Positions 16,788-26,554 of a stretch of 64,000 nt of DNA are shown piece after piece. The stretch is from assembly GCF_900105965.1 (NCBI RefSeq), contig NZ_FNTV01000001.1, forward strand, positions 2,604,001 through 2,668,000, given 5' to 3'. The position numbers were made by a program, and so were the translations under genes. Source of the DNA: Arthrobacter alpinus (GTDB lineage: Bacteria; Actinomycetota; Actinomycetes; Actinomycetales; Micrococcaceae). The stretch's first letter is position 1. Each line of letters opens with the position of its first letter. The notes under the pieces are model-generated. The model saw only the letters and a program-made list of their open reading frames with translations, was not told the DNA's origin and did no database searches.

Positions 16788-18200
16788 ATGTCCACCCGCA
16801 TCGAGACTGATTCACTCGGCAGCATTGCCGTTCCAAGTACCGCCTACTGGGGCGCACACACGGCCCGCGCGTTGGAAAATTTCACCCTCAGTGGCATTCC
16901 AGTATCAAGCCACCCGCACCTGGTTCGAGCCCTGGCCATGGTCAAGAACGCCGCCGCACAGGCAAACGCTGAACTTGGGATACTCACACCCCAGCAATCA
17001 TGGGCAATCCAAGAATCCTGCCAAGAAATCCAGGACGGCCAACACCACGAGCAGTTCTGTGTTGACGTCATCCAAGGCGGTGCCGGAACCAGCACCAACA
17101 TGAACGCCAATGAAGTGATTGCGAACCTTGCCCTGGAAAAACTGGGCCATGGTCGCGGCGAGTACCAGCACCTGCACCCCATTGACCATGTCAACCGGTG
17201 CCAATCAACCAACGACATCTATCCTTCCGCGATCAAAATTGCCTTGATTCACGCCGTGACCGGGCTGCACAGCGAACTTGGCAAGCTTGCCGAATCTGCC
17301 AGATCCAAGGGGACGGAATTCGCCACCGTCGTAAAAATGGGCAGGACCCAGCTGCAAGACGCCGTACCGATGACGCTCGGACAGGAATTTGGCGCCTTTG
17401 CCGCAACGCTGGAGGAAGACCGCACCAGGCTCATGGAGTCCGCAACGCTCATGCGCGAATGCAGCCTGGGGGCAACCGCCGTCGGCACCGGGATCACCGC
17501 AGACCCGGGATATCAGCACCTGGTTCTCCAAGCATTGTCGGCGACTTCTGGTGTCCCGGTTGTTCCTGCGCTTGACCTCATCGAGGCAACCTCGGATGTT
17601 GGGGTCTTCATGCACCTCTCCGGCATGCTGAAACGAACTGCCATCAAGCTGTCCAAAATCAGCAGTGATCTGCGGCTGCTCTCCAGTGGTCCGCAGAACG
17701 GATTTGGCGAGATCATCTTGCCACCTCGGCAGGCAGGGTCATCCATCATGCCCGGGAAAGTAAACCCGGTTTTCCCGGAAGCCATGAATCAGATTGCTTT
17801 TGCCGTGGCCGGGGCTGACACCACTGTCACGATGGCGGCAGATAACGGCCAGCTCCAACTCAATGCCTTCGAGCCCGTCATTGCCCATGTGCTCCTTCAG
17901 AGCATCTCGTGGCTCGAAAACGGGGTCCGCGCTCTTCGCACGCACTGCGTGGATGGGATTGCAGCGAATACGGAGCTGCTGGCCCGTCAGACGGCGGCCT
18001 CGGTAGGTTTGGCAACCGCACTCATTCCGGCCATCGGCTACGCGGCTGCAGCGGCAGTTGCCAATGAGGCCCTCCGGACTGGATCATCCATCATTGACAT
18101 CGTCACCAGCCGGGACCTCCTGAGCAGGGCTGATGCACACGCCCTCATTGGATCGGCAACACTGCCGGTTCCCGCCGCTGTCATCGCCGCGGGTCGTTGA
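16788..18200 (+). CDS. aspA: Aspartate ammonia-lyase (aspartase)
   Basis: 470 residues, aspartase/fumarase superfamily. The signature GSSIMPGKVN is at 317-326; HVNRCQSTNDIYPSA (134-148) and MGRTQLQDAVPMTLGQEF (184-201) match aspartases rather than fumarases, which have a different residue after QSSND. It deaminates L-aspartate to fumarate and ammonia. As the third gene of the run it would finish homoserine to aspartate semialdehyde to aspartate to fumarate. The start is uncertain: ATGs at 16779 and 16788 and a GTG at 16752 are in frame; 16788 best matches family length. The gene ends one base before the convergent Lrp gene. Confidence 0.9.
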   Translation: MSTRIETDSLGSIAVPSTAYWGAHTARALENFTLSGIPVSSHPHLVRALAMVKNAAAQANAELGILTPQQSWAIQESCQEIQDGQHHEQFCVDVIQGGAGTSTNMNANEVIANLALEKLGHGRGEYQHLHPIDHVNRCQSTNDIYPSAIKIALIHAVTGLHSELGKLAESARSKGTEFATVVKMGRTQLQDAVPMTLGQEFGAFAATLEEDRTRLMESATLMRECSLGATAVGTGITADPGYQHLVLQALSATSGVPVVPALDLIEATSDVGVFMHLSGMLKRTAIKLSKISSDLRLLSSGPQNGFGEIILPPRQAGSSIMPGKVNPVFPEAMNQIAFAVAGADTTVTMAADNGQLQLNAFEPVIAHVLLQSISWLENGVRALRTHCVDGIAANTELLARQTAASVGLATALIPAIGYAAAAAVANEALRTGSSIIDIVTSRDLLSRADAHALIGSATLPVPAAVIAAGR

Positions 18201-18201
18201 C

Positions 18202-18678
18202 TCACTGGGGCTCGCCGACGCCTCCTGCGTCTCGGCGAATAACGCTGGACAGCGTCAGGGCCGTCACCGTATTTGTTACCCCGGGAAGTGCCGCCACCTG
18301 CTCCCAAATCTCTTGAATTCTCTCCAAAGTCCGGGCTTCAACCCGCAGCAAAAGATCGAAATCACCGCTGACAACATCGCACAGAATCACTTCGGGTATG
18401 GACCGCAGTGCGCTGATGACATCCGCGCCACGGACTCTGTCTTTCCGGTACACCATGAAGAACGCCGAGACGGGGCTTTGGCCCGAGGCCCCGGCAACAA
18501 CCGTGTACCCCTGGATGTGGCCGTGCCGCTCCATCCGATCGATCCGTTGCCGAACTGCATTGCGTGAAAGGAGCACCTTCGTGGCCAGCTCAGCGTGGCT
18601 AATGCGCGCATTCTTCGAGAGCTCCGCAAAAATCTTCTGGTCTATCTGGTCAAGACTGGCTCGCTCCATGTTCGCCAT
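18202..18678 (-). CDS. Lrp/AsnC-family transcriptional regulator
   Basis: 158 residues. N-terminal helix-turn-helix (LDQIDQKIFAELSKNARISH, AELATKVLLSRNAVRQRIDR) followed by the RAM amino-acid-sensing domain (ALRSIPEVILCDVVSGDFDL). Lrp-type proteins sense amino acids and often act on adjacent catabolic or transport genes. It is convergent with aspartase with a single base between stops, and probably responds to homoserine, aspartate or a related amino acid; that is inference. Confidence 0.93.
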   Translation of the reverse strand: MANMERASLDQIDQKIFAELSKNARISHAELATKVLLSRNAVRQRIDRMERHGHIQGYTVVAGASGQSPVSAFFMVYRKDRVRGADVISALRSIPEVILCDVVSGDFDLLLRVEARTLERIQEIWEQVAALPGVTNTVTALTLSSVIRRDAGGVGEPQ

Positions 18679-18745
18679 TCACCTCAATTGCTCCCTTGGC
18701 GCAAGCCGATTTAAGCCACTCTCAAGACAGAAAGTTTTCAAGATA

Positions 18746-19462
18746 ATGATACTTCCAGATCAAATCCATTCGTTTCTCATCGACATAACGTGCGTCCTGT
18801 TCGACATGGATGGAACGCTGCTGGATTCGGCCCCCGGAGTTACCTCAAGTGCTGCCGAAGCCCTGACTGCCGTCGGTGCCCCGGTCCCGCCACACAATGT
18901 GCTGCTTAAGTTTGTAGGTCCACCGATGCTCGAGTCATTCAGGACTGTCGCGGCTTTGGACGAAGCAACCGCTCGGCAGGCCCTCCAACACTATCGCCGA
19001 GCCTATGCTGATCACGGCGCCGAACAGTCCACGGTCTACGAAGGAATCATTCACTTGTTGGATCAGCTGGATGGCGCCGGGATCCCCATGGCTGTAGCCA
19101 CGTCAAAGGTGGAGGATCAGGCCGTACGGCTGGCAGAACACTTTGATCTCGGCGGCTATTTTGTCAACATTTGCGGAGCCTCGGATGAGCTTGGGCGAGC
19201 AGACAAGACGGAGGTCATTGCAGAACTATTGCACCGTCTTGCTGCCCAGGGCATCGACGTATCCAACCCCGTGATGATTGGGGACCGTGAATATGATGTC
19301 ACGGGTGCAGCCGCCCACGGCATCGCCTCGATATTCGTAACGTGGGGATACGGACAGCCGGAAGAATCCGTGGGCGCCGCGGCTATTGCATCGTCTCCGG
19401 AGGCGCTCCTGCCGATGATCTTGAACAGCAGCCCGAACCGAAATCATGCGGTACGCCGCTAA
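18746..19462 (+). CDS. HAD-family phosphatase (phosphoglycolate phosphatase-like)
   Basis: 238 residues from the ATG at 18746. HAD motif I VLFDMDGTLLDSA supplies the nucleophilic Asp, motif II is VATSK, motif III K is in ADKTEVI, and motif IV is MIGDREYDVTGA. The cap and length fit the Gph/PGPase-like subfamily IA, which dephosphorylates phosphoglycolate or small sugar phosphates. The substrate is unproven. It is divergent from the Lrp gene across 67 bases; no functional tie to the amino acid cluster is visible. Confidence 0.88.
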   Translation: MILPDQIHSFLIDITCVLFDMDGTLLDSAPGVTSSAAEALTAVGAPVPPHNVLLKFVGPPMLESFRTVAALDEATARQALQHYRRAYADHGAEQSTVYEGIIHLLDQLDGAGIPMAVATSKVEDQAVRLAEHFDLGGYFVNICGASDELGRADKTEVIAELLHRLAAQGIDVSNPVMIGDREYDVTGAAAHGIASIFVTWGYGQPEESVGAAAIASSPEALLPMILNSSPNRNHAVRR

Positions 19463-19501
19463 CGCATAATCCACTTATTGATGTGGCGGCCACGCTGACA
19501 C

Positions 19502-20662
19502 CTACCGGAACGCGGCGATTCCGGTGAGCTTGCGCCCCAGAATCAGCGTGTGGACCTCATCCGTCCCCTCGTAGGTCCGCACCGATTCCAGGTTGTTCGC
19601 ATGGCGCATGGGCGAGTAGTCCAGGGTGATGCCGTTGCCGCCAAGGATGGTGCGGGCCTCCCGGCAAATCTCGATGGCCTCGCGGCAATTGTTCAATTTG
19701 CCAACAGAAATCTGGTCCGGCTGCAGCGTGCCGGCGTCCTTCATGCGACCCAGGTGGAGGGCCAGCAGGAAGCCTTTGCTGATTTCCAAGGCCATGTTGA
19801 CGAGTTTCTGCTGGGTGAGTTGATACCCGGCCAGTGGTTTGTCGAACTGCAATCGAGTGCCGGAGTAGTCAAGGGCAACCACGAAAGCATCCCGCGCTGC
19901 CCCCATGGCTCCCCAGATGATCCCGTAGCGCGCCTCGTTCAAGCAGGAAAAGGGACCCTTGAGTCCGGAAACGTTGGGCAGCACTGCCGTTGACGGCAAG
20001 CGAACGTCAACGAGTTCCACATCGCACTGGATGGAGGCGCGCATGGACAGCTTCGGCTCTATGGGTGTGGCCGTAAATCCCGGAGTCGCGGTCGGCACCA
20101 CAAAACCGCGCACACCCTCATCGGTCTGCGCCCAGATGATGGCAACGTGAGCCACGGAGGCGAGCCCAATCCAGCGTTTGGTGCCGTTGAGCACCCAGTC
20201 ACCCTTGTCCCGGCGCGCGAAAGTCGTCATGTTTCCCGGGTCCGAGCCCGCGCTCGGTTCGGTCAGTCCAAAACACCCGATCGCCTCCCCCTTGGCCATG
20301 GCCGGAAGCCACTGCTGCTTCTGCTCCGAAGAACCGTGCTTGTAAATGGCGCTCATGGCCAGGGATCCTTGCACCGAGACGAACGTCCGCAGGCCGGAGT
20401 CCCCCGCTTCCAGCTCTGCGGCGGCCAGACCATATTCCACGGAGGAACGGCCGGCGCAACCATAGCCTTCCAGATGCATCCCGAGCAGGCCGAGCCTGGC
20501 CATTTCCGGGATGATTTCCAACGGAAAGACGGCCTTTTCATACCAACCGGCAATGTTTGGCTTGATCTCACTGTCCACGAACGACCGGACGGAATCGCGC
20601 AGCCCACGCTCTTCCACGGTGAGCAGGGAATCAAAATCAATGAGGTCGCTGGGATCGGTCAT
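19502..20662 (-). CDS. gcdH: Acyl-CoA dehydrogenase, glutaryl-CoA dehydrogenase type
   Basis: 386 residues. FAD-dependent acyl-CoA dehydrogenase with CFGLTEPSAGSDPGNM, NEARYGIIWGAMGAA and the C-terminal YEGTDEVHTLILGR containing the catalytic-base Glu. The RYGI(A)WG segment is characteristic of glutaryl-CoA dehydrogenases, which oxidatively decarboxylate glutaryl-CoA to crotonyl-CoA in lysine and tryptophan breakdown. The start at 20662 has CGAAGGG upstream; earlier in-frame codons add unconserved residues. It stands alone: no glutarate activation gene or ETF partner is nearby. Confidence 0.87.
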   Translation of the reverse strand: MTDPSDLIDFDSLLTVEERGLRDSVRSFVDSEIKPNIAGWYEKAVFPLEIIPEMARLGLLGMHLEGYGCAGRSSVEYGLAAAELEAGDSGLRTFVSVQGSLAMSAIYKHGSSEQKQQWLPAMAKGEAIGCFGLTEPSAGSDPGNMTTFARRDKGDWVLNGTKRWIGLASVAHVAIIWAQTDEGVRGFVVPTATPGFTATPIEPKLSMRASIQCDVELVDVRLPSTAVLPNVSGLKGPFSCLNEARYGIIWGAMGAARDAFVVALDYSGTRLQFDKPLAGYQLTQQKLVNMALEISKGFLLALHLGRMKDAGTLQPDQISVGKLNNCREAIEICREARTILGGNGITLDYSPMRHANNLESVRTYEGTDEVHTLILGRKLTGIAAFR

Positions 20663-21051
20663 CGTGGGGCCCTTCGAGGTGATGGTCAAGTTATTTTGGG
20701 GCCACATTAACTGCGATCGGGGAGGCACCGGTTCCGCTATGAACCAGTGTCGCGCACAAGGCCGGGTAATCAGCGCATATTCGCAATCCTGCAACAACAA
20801 TCAGACCAGATTTCAAAAAACCCACTGTCATCGCAGATGGATAATGAATCGGCGGAGTCCGATCCCTGCGGTCCGCCATGGCGGCATTCATCGCGTTCGG
20901 TCAGCTGCTCGGCGAACGGGGCGTGTGCTGCCCACCGCGCGTAGCAAGGCCTCGCCAGTGCAGTCCAACTAGCCAGTTCAAGGATCAGACCAATAAGAGG
21001 TGTACTGGCAGAGACTCCCTCCATTGCCGAAGGTGTCATAGTGTCGAACAC
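20663..21051. other. Intergenic region between gcdH and the XRE regulator
   Basis: 389 bases divergent between two genes, expected to hold both promoters. A short dyad GTGT-CGA-ACAC (21041-21051) abuts the chosen GTG start of the regulator and may be part of its control. Open frames cross the region but none has a recognisable product or start signal. Confidence 0.4.
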
Positions 21052-22945
<1,894 letters not shown>

Positions 22946-22988
22946 GGTCACGGAGCCCGTCCCTGAGAGACGGTTCGCATCTGGCTCG

Positions 22989-23486
22989 TCAGGATTCGGA
23001 CGGGCCCGCCGGTGCTTCATCAGTGTCGCCGACGCGCACAAAATCCACATCCCCGTGCCCCACATTCTGACCGCGGGCACCGACCAGGACCGCTCGCACA
23101 CGCTCTTGGCCGTCACGTGTCACGGGACGCATGCTCACTCCTGGCCCGCGAGGAACATTTGCGTCCCCCCACTGCTGCATGGCCACGAGTACCAGCTTTA
23201 GTTCATTGCCGGCCGCGGTCAGCTCGTAGGCATCGCGCGTCCGGTGTCCCTGTTCTTGATACGGCACCTTTTCCAAGACGCCGTGTTCCACGAGTGTGTT
23301 GAGCCGCGTACTGAGCACGTCACTGGCGATGCCCAAGGAGTCCCGGAACTGCGCGAAGGTGCGTTTCCCGAAGAGGGCCTCGCGGAGTAGGAGAAAGCTC
23401 CAGGAATCACTGAGGACACCAAGTGATCTGGCGATACCGCACTGGCTGTCGAGTGCATTCATGAGAGTTGCTGACTTACGAGGCAT
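22989..23486 (-). CDS. HxlR-family winged-helix regulator
   Basis: 165 residues. The winged helix of HxlR proteins is evident: CGIARSLGVLSDSWSFLLLR, then GKRTFAQFRDSLGIASDVLS and TRLNTLVEHGVLEKVPYQEQ, with ELTAAGNEL after the wing. Many members sense aldehydes, quinones or redox change through cysteines; here only one Cys (near residue 16) is available. It is divergent from the thioesterase-MFS pair across a repeat-rich 228-base region and probably regulates it. Convergent with the aldo/keto reductase. Confidence 0.92.
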   Translation of the reverse strand: MPRKSATLMNALDSQCGIARSLGVLSDSWSFLLLREALFGKRTFAQFRDSLGIASDVLSTRLNTLVEHGVLEKVPYQEQGHRTRDAYELTAAGNELKLVLVAMQQWGDANVPRGPGVSMRPVTRDGQERVRAVLVGARGQNVGHGDVDFVRVGDTDEAPAGPSES

Positions 23487-23512
23487 GTTCCAACCGTAGC
23501 TTGAATCTGCAC

Positions 23513-23645
23513 AACCAATCCAGCCTCAATATTTGCGCGTGTGCCGCGTCAGCCCATTTACCTCGTCGACCCACCATCCCCGCCTCGGATTTATTGAGGC
23601 TGGGTTGCCATAACCAATTTAGCCCCGCTATGGTTGATCCAGCCC
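23513..23645. promoter_or_regulatory. Repeated AACCAAT-AGCC elements in the hxlR/thioesterase divergent region
   Basis: AACCAATCCAGCCTCAATA (23513-23531) is mirrored by TATTGAGGCTGGGTTG (23592-23607, first base shared with flank), and AACCAATTTAGCC (23612-23624) and GGTTGATCCAGCC (23632-23644) are further variants. The spacing and orientation suggest several sites for one regulator, most likely the HxlR protein. Confidence 0.5.
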
Positions 23646-23714
23646 GTCCTGCCATGTGAATGGCATTTGTCGCCCTCGCAATCATTCCAGTTTCGAGAAA
23701 CCGAAGGATAGCCC

Positions 23715-24236
23715 GTGACTCTACAGCCAGAGATGCCGACGAACCGCTCGCGCACCATTCACTACCAAAGCCCGGAACCGGACAAGAAGAAGCTGTTCGA
23801 ACGGACCGGTCTCGAGCAGCTGCGAGCGCTGATTGACGGAACCGTATCGCCGCCACCCATTAGCAGCCACATCGGGCTCGACTTCGTTTCGGTCGCCGAG
23901 GGGGACGTGGTGATGACCGCGCAACCGGATGAATCGCACTACAACCCCATCGGGTCCATTCACGGAGGGTTCTTTGCCACCGTCCTTGATTCAGCCTGCG
24001 GTTGTGCCGTGCACAGCACGCTTCCGGCGGGAGTGGGCTATACAAGCCTGGAGATCAAGGTGTCCTTCCTTCGGCCCATCACCGCGGAGACGGGAACCGT
24101 CACCGCCCACGGCTGGGTCACCCGCCGCGGCAAGAGCGCATCCTTCGCCGAGGCCGACATCCGCGACAGCGAGGGCCGCGTACTGGCCACCGCATCAAGC
24201 ACCTGCTTGATCATCCAAACTGGCCGGGCGCAATGA
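23715..24236 (+). CDS. PaaI-family hotdog thioesterase
   Basis: 173 residues from a GTG. Hotdog fold with the thioesterase signature NPIGSIHGGFFATVLDSACG, including the HGG loop and the Asp of the following helix used in catalysis, and SLEIKVSFLRPIT on the central strand. Members hydrolyse acyl- or phenylacetyl-type CoA esters. The stop overlaps the MFS start as ATGA, so it is coupled to an exporter; a combined detoxification role is plausible but unproven. Confidence 0.9.
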   Translation: MTLQPEMPTNRSRTIHYQSPEPDKKKLFERTGLEQLRALIDGTVSPPPISSHIGLDFVSVAEGDVVMTAQPDESHYNPIGSIHGGFFATVLDSACGCAVHSTLPAGVGYTSLEIKVSFLRPITAETGTVTAHGWVTRRGKSASFAEADIRDSEGRVLATASSTCLIIQTGRAQ

Positions 24237-25480
24237 GCCGCCAAGCAGCAACCGCACTTCAGCTGCCGACCCGCAGGCGAGGACAACTAGGAAAGCGGGG
24301 CGCATTCCTGGCCGCCGCATCCGTGCTCGCACTGGTGCTTTGGTCCTCCGGCGCCCCGAGCACGCTGTACCCCAGCTACGCCGAAAAATGGGATCTCGCT
24401 CCGGTGGTGATGACCAGCGTCTTCGCCACCTACCCCCTGGCCCTCATCGTGGTGTTGCCACTCTTCGGCAACCTCTCTGACCTCTACGGACGTCGTTTGG
24501 TCATGATTGGCGGAGTCACGCTCATTGCACTCTCCACGCTGCTGTTCGCCTTCGCACCCAACGTCGGCTTTTTGTTCGCCGGAAGGGCGTTGCAGGGCAT
24601 TGGTTCCGGCTTGGCCATGGGTGCGGCAACCGTGTCACTGATTGAGAACAATCCCCGAATCAGCCCACGCTTTGCCAGTACGACGGCGACAGTTGCGACA
24701 GCCATGGGGCTCACCCTGGCCCTCTTCGTCAGCGGATTGATGGCACAATATGCGCCCCTGCCGTTGACGTTGAGCTACATTGTCTTGCTCGTGCTGGCCA
24801 TCGCAGCGACGGCGGTCTTGCTCATGACCCCGGGTGACCGGCCCGAAGTCAGGCTGCGGTGGCGTCCCCAGTCCCCCAAGGTTCCGCACGGAATCAGGAT
24901 GAGTTTCCTGATCGCCACATTGTCGGTGGCCCTTGCATATTCCATGGGCGCGATTTTCCTTTCCCTTGGAGCGCACATGATCGACCAGTTCGCCCAGACC
25001 GATAACCGGGCGGTTGTCGGTTCGCTGTTGGCAAGCTCATCTGTGGCGATCTGCCTCACCGCGCTTCTGGCGGTACGGGTTCCTGCCCGTACCCAGGTGT
25101 GGGCCGGGGCCGTGCTGACGGTGGTCAGCCTGGCCCTGATGGTTGGTGCGAGCACGTTTGGATCAAGCGCCTTGTTTCTGAGCTGGTGCCTGGTGGGTGG
25201 CAGCGCCTATTCCCTGGCATTCACCGGCGGGCTCGGCCTCATCAACAGCGTTTCACCCGCACGCCACCGAGGGGCAACGCTCTCGTTGCTGTACCTCATC
25301 GCTTACGTTTTCCAGGCAGCCACGGCCATCGGGGCCGGCGCACTTGCCACCTCGGGAACCCTGGGCACCGCGGTGGTAGCCGCGGCCGCGACCCTGGCTG
25401 GCCTGTGCATCCTCGTGGTTGTTCTGCTCAAGATCTCGACTCGCATTGCCCCGCAGACTGCGAGCACCGTCAAGGCCTAA
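24233..25480 (+). CDS. MFS transporter, drug-efflux type
   Basis: 415 residues with about 12 membrane segments. The loop 2-3 motif is GNLSDLYGRRLVMIGG (motif A, GxLaDrxGrkxxl), and TM1 is VLALVLWSSGAPSTLYPSYA, typical of antiporter-like MFS proteins. It likely exports a hydrophobic compound using the proton gradient. It is co-translated with the PaaI-type thioesterase through a 4-base overlap and is under the likely control of the divergent HxlR regulator. Substrate unknown. Confidence 0.88.
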   Translation: MSRQAATALQLPTRRRGQLGKRGAFLAAASVLALVLWSSGAPSTLYPSYAEKWDLAPVVMTSVFATYPLALIVVLPLFGNLSDLYGRRLVMIGGVTLIALSTLLFAFAPNVGFLFAGRALQGIGSGLAMGAATVSLIENNPRISPRFASTTATVATAMGLTLALFVSGLMAQYAPLPLTLSYIVLLVLAIAATAVLLMTPGDRPEVRLRWRPQSPKVPHGIRMSFLIATLSVALAYSMGAIFLSLGAHMIDQFAQTDNRAVVGSLLASSSVAICLTALLAVRVPARTQVWAGAVLTVVSLALMVGASTFGSSALFLSWCLVGGSAYSLAFTGGLGLINSVSPARHRGATLSLLYLIAYVFQAATAIGAGALATSGTLGTAVVAAAATLAGLCILVVVLLKISTRIAPQTASTVKA

Positions 25481-25606
25481 CGACGGCGGCAGCGTCCCTC
25501 CAATCTTTCCGCCGAGTTGTCGGTGCCTTCGCATTGCCGGATTCAAATCTATTGAAGGCCAAGGATGGCCGTGGCATGCTGAAATGAGTCACTTCGAGGA
25601 GGAATC

Positions 25607-26490
25607 ATGCAACGGATTGTGCCCAACGTATGGTGTCAAGGCAACGCAGTGGAGGTCGGAGAGTTCTACTCTGCGGTGCTTCCGCAGACATCTGCCGAGA
25701 CAACGATGAACTATCCAACGGAAGGCTTGCTGGACTTCCAACGCGATTTTGCGGGGAAGCCCTCGTGGTGGATGTGACAGTCAGCGGATACCAGATCCGC
25801 CTCATCAATGCGGGAAACGAGTTCCGCCCCAACCCTGCCATCTCGTTCATTTTGAACATGGATCCGCTCCTGTTCGACGGCGCCGAGGATGAGGCACGCA
25901 CCCGCATCCAGAGCATCTGGGAGGCCTTCGCAGAAGGCGGCCAGGTGCGCATGGAATTGGGCGAGTATCCGTTCAGCAAACTGTATGGCTGGGTCGAGGA
26001 CCGCTTCGGGGTGAACTGGCAGCTGATGTTGAGCGACCCGGCCGGAGACCGGCGGTCACTGGTGATTCCACAATTTCTCTTCACCGGCCCTGTCGCCCAG
26101 GCCCTGCAGGCAATCGAGCTTTACACCGGGCTGCTGGCGGGTTCAAGCACCGGAATGGTCATGCCCCATCAAGATGAGGCGGCAGGCATCATGTTCGCCG
26201 ACTTCCAGCTTGCCGGGCAATGGTTCTCCGCCATGGATGGCGGCACCGATCACGAGTTCACGTTTACACCTGGGCTGTCGCTTGAGGTTTCCTGCGCAGA
26301 CCAGGCAGAGATCGACAGGCTGTGGGAGGTGCTGTCCAGCGTGCCAGAGGCCGAACAATGCGGCTGGGTGGTGGACCGCTTTGGTGTGAGCTGGCAGATA
26401 GTGCCGGAGAACATGGGCGAGCTCATGCAGCACCCGGGCGCCTTCGCGCGGATGCTCGAGATGAAGAAACTCATCATTGCCGAGCTGTGA
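25607..26490 (+). pseudogene. VOC/PhnB-like two-domain protein with a frameshift
   Basis: A strong GAGGAGG precedes ATG 25607, and the first frame reads MQRIVPNVWCQGNAVEVGEF through LLDFQRDFAGK, then stops at TGA after SWWM. The continuation, LVVDVTVSGYQIRLINAGNE, with two VOC-type domains (second domain YTGLLAGSS onwards), is in another frame starting at about 25759. Adding one G in GGGGAAGCCC restores a single chain of about 294 residues. The total length is one base short of a multiple of three. The family (3-demethylubiquinone methyltransferase-like VOC) is of unclear function. A real mutation and a sequencing slip in the G/C run are both possible. Confidence 0.85.
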
Positions 26491-26497
26491 GATGGAA

Positions 26498-26536
26498 CCC
26501 CTGATGAGCGCCACTGCAGGGCGGCACTCATCGGGG
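26498..26536. terminator. Bidirectional hairpin between convergent VOC and levan fructotransferase genes
   Basis: CCCCTGATGAGCGCC (26498-26512) pairs with GGCACTCATCGGGG (26523-26536) with one bulge and one weak pair. It sits between converging stops. Confidence 0.55.
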
Positions 26537-26554
26537 GCCGCGTCTTCAACCTCG

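Noticed and set aside
16788..18200. Reading the lyase as fumarase
   Set aside because: The substrate-loop segments (QSTNDIYPSA, MGRTQLQDAVPMTLGQEF) follow aspartase and the operon context needs an aspartate-consuming step.
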